Assembly (NCBI RefSeq): GCF_003335675.1
Contig: NZ_QPHL01000017.1
Location: 496,001-560,000 of the forward strand
DNA length: 64,000 nucleotides
DNA from: Winogradskyella sp. KYW1333
GTDB lineage: Bacteria; Bacteroidota; Bacteroidia; Flavobacteriales; Flavobacteriaceae
Direction of reading: 5' to 3'
A program made the translations under genes and the position numbers. Each line of letters begins with the position of its first letter. The first letter of the stretch is position 1. Positions 63,975-64,000 of this stretch are shown here, one piece after another. A model generated the notes under the pieces. That model was given only the letters and a program-made list of their open reading frames with translations, was not told the origin of the DNA and ran no database searches.

Positions 63975-64000
63975 AAGCCTTATAGATTTCTATAAGGCTT
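63975..64000 (+). terminator. Intrinsic terminator after ppc
   Basis: Perfect 11-bp stem, 63975-63985 with 63990-64000, and a 4-base loop (ATTT), 26 bases after the ppc stop. The stem is preceded by A-rich sequence. The T-run expected on the 3' side falls at or beyond the window end. It marks the end of the leu-ppc operon. Confidence 0.8.

Noticed and set aside
1-64000. CRISPR arrays, insertion sequences, prophage, tRNA or rRNA genes
   Set aside because: No regularly spaced direct repeats, transposase or integrase-like proteins, or structural RNA signatures were noticed on either strand.

Overview
The window is a stretch of AT-rich chromosome from a member of the Bacteroidota, most likely a Flavobacteriaceae. 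Four things point there: promoters of the Bacteroidetes type (TTTG, about 20 bases, then TAnnTTTG), a type IX secretion C-terminal sorting domain on a giant secreted protein, a mevalonate-pathway gene pair next to a UbiA prenyltransferase, and SusB-type (GH97) and GH13 lipoproteins in a starch locus. No rRNA, tRNA, insertion sequence, prophage or CRISPR array was seen.

Layout. (1) 2-9090, plus strand: the right part of an alpha-glucan utilisation locus. It holds an esterase cut by the window edge, a GH31 alpha-glucosidase, two GH13 amylase lipoproteins and a GH97 alpha-glucosidase; the last four are spaced 2-7 bases apart. (2) 9177-28533: an AT-rich glycosyltransferase; a GAF-domain protein convergent with an HD phosphohydrolase fused to a Pycsar-type transmembrane effector module (PycTM); the SelO AMPylase; a 1229-residue protein joining a metallophosphatase, a kinase-like segment and an outer-membrane barrel; a 2619-residue secreted Kelch/malectin/PKD protein; and a small secreted propeller-like protein. 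(3) 28562-35575, plus strand: a flavoprotein with a TTG start, a decayed DUF1697 gene, then isoprenoid genes (mvaD, mevalonate kinase, UbiA) with a nitrilase, an RluB-like protein lacking its catalytic Asp, and a small acidic protein. (4) 35572-44396: a mannosyltransferase-like membrane protein, an SRPBCC gene broken by one TGA, two GT2 glycosyltransferases, a membrane 4Fe-4S protein with a flavoprotein partner, and a GH113 lipoprotein with a phosphatase. (5) 44397-50371, minus strand: an eight-gene arsenosugar biosynthesis operon. (6) 50487-56934: a deletion relic of a nucleoside deaminase, a DadA-like oxidase, the metY-osmC-metX methionine cluster under a SAM riboswitch, and a large helical protein of unknown function. 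(7) 57079-63949, plus strand: leuA-leuC-leuD-leuB-ppc, ending in a terminator.

How the genes work together. The first locus degrades maltodextrins in the periplasm. ArsM, ArsS, the phosphorylase and the two glycosyltransferases would turn arsenite and S-adenosylmethionine into arsenosugars. The riboswitch ties homocysteine synthesis to SAM supply. The leu genes make leucine, and ppc refills oxaloacetate.

Least understood and most worth study: the HD-PycTM fusion with its GAF neighbour, the phosphatase/kinase-like/barrel protein, the catalytically altered RluB paralogue, and the accessory genes (DUF547 lipoprotein, exported rhodanese) inside the arsenosugar operon. Three small genes (DUF1697, SRPBCC, deaminase) are at different stages of decay.
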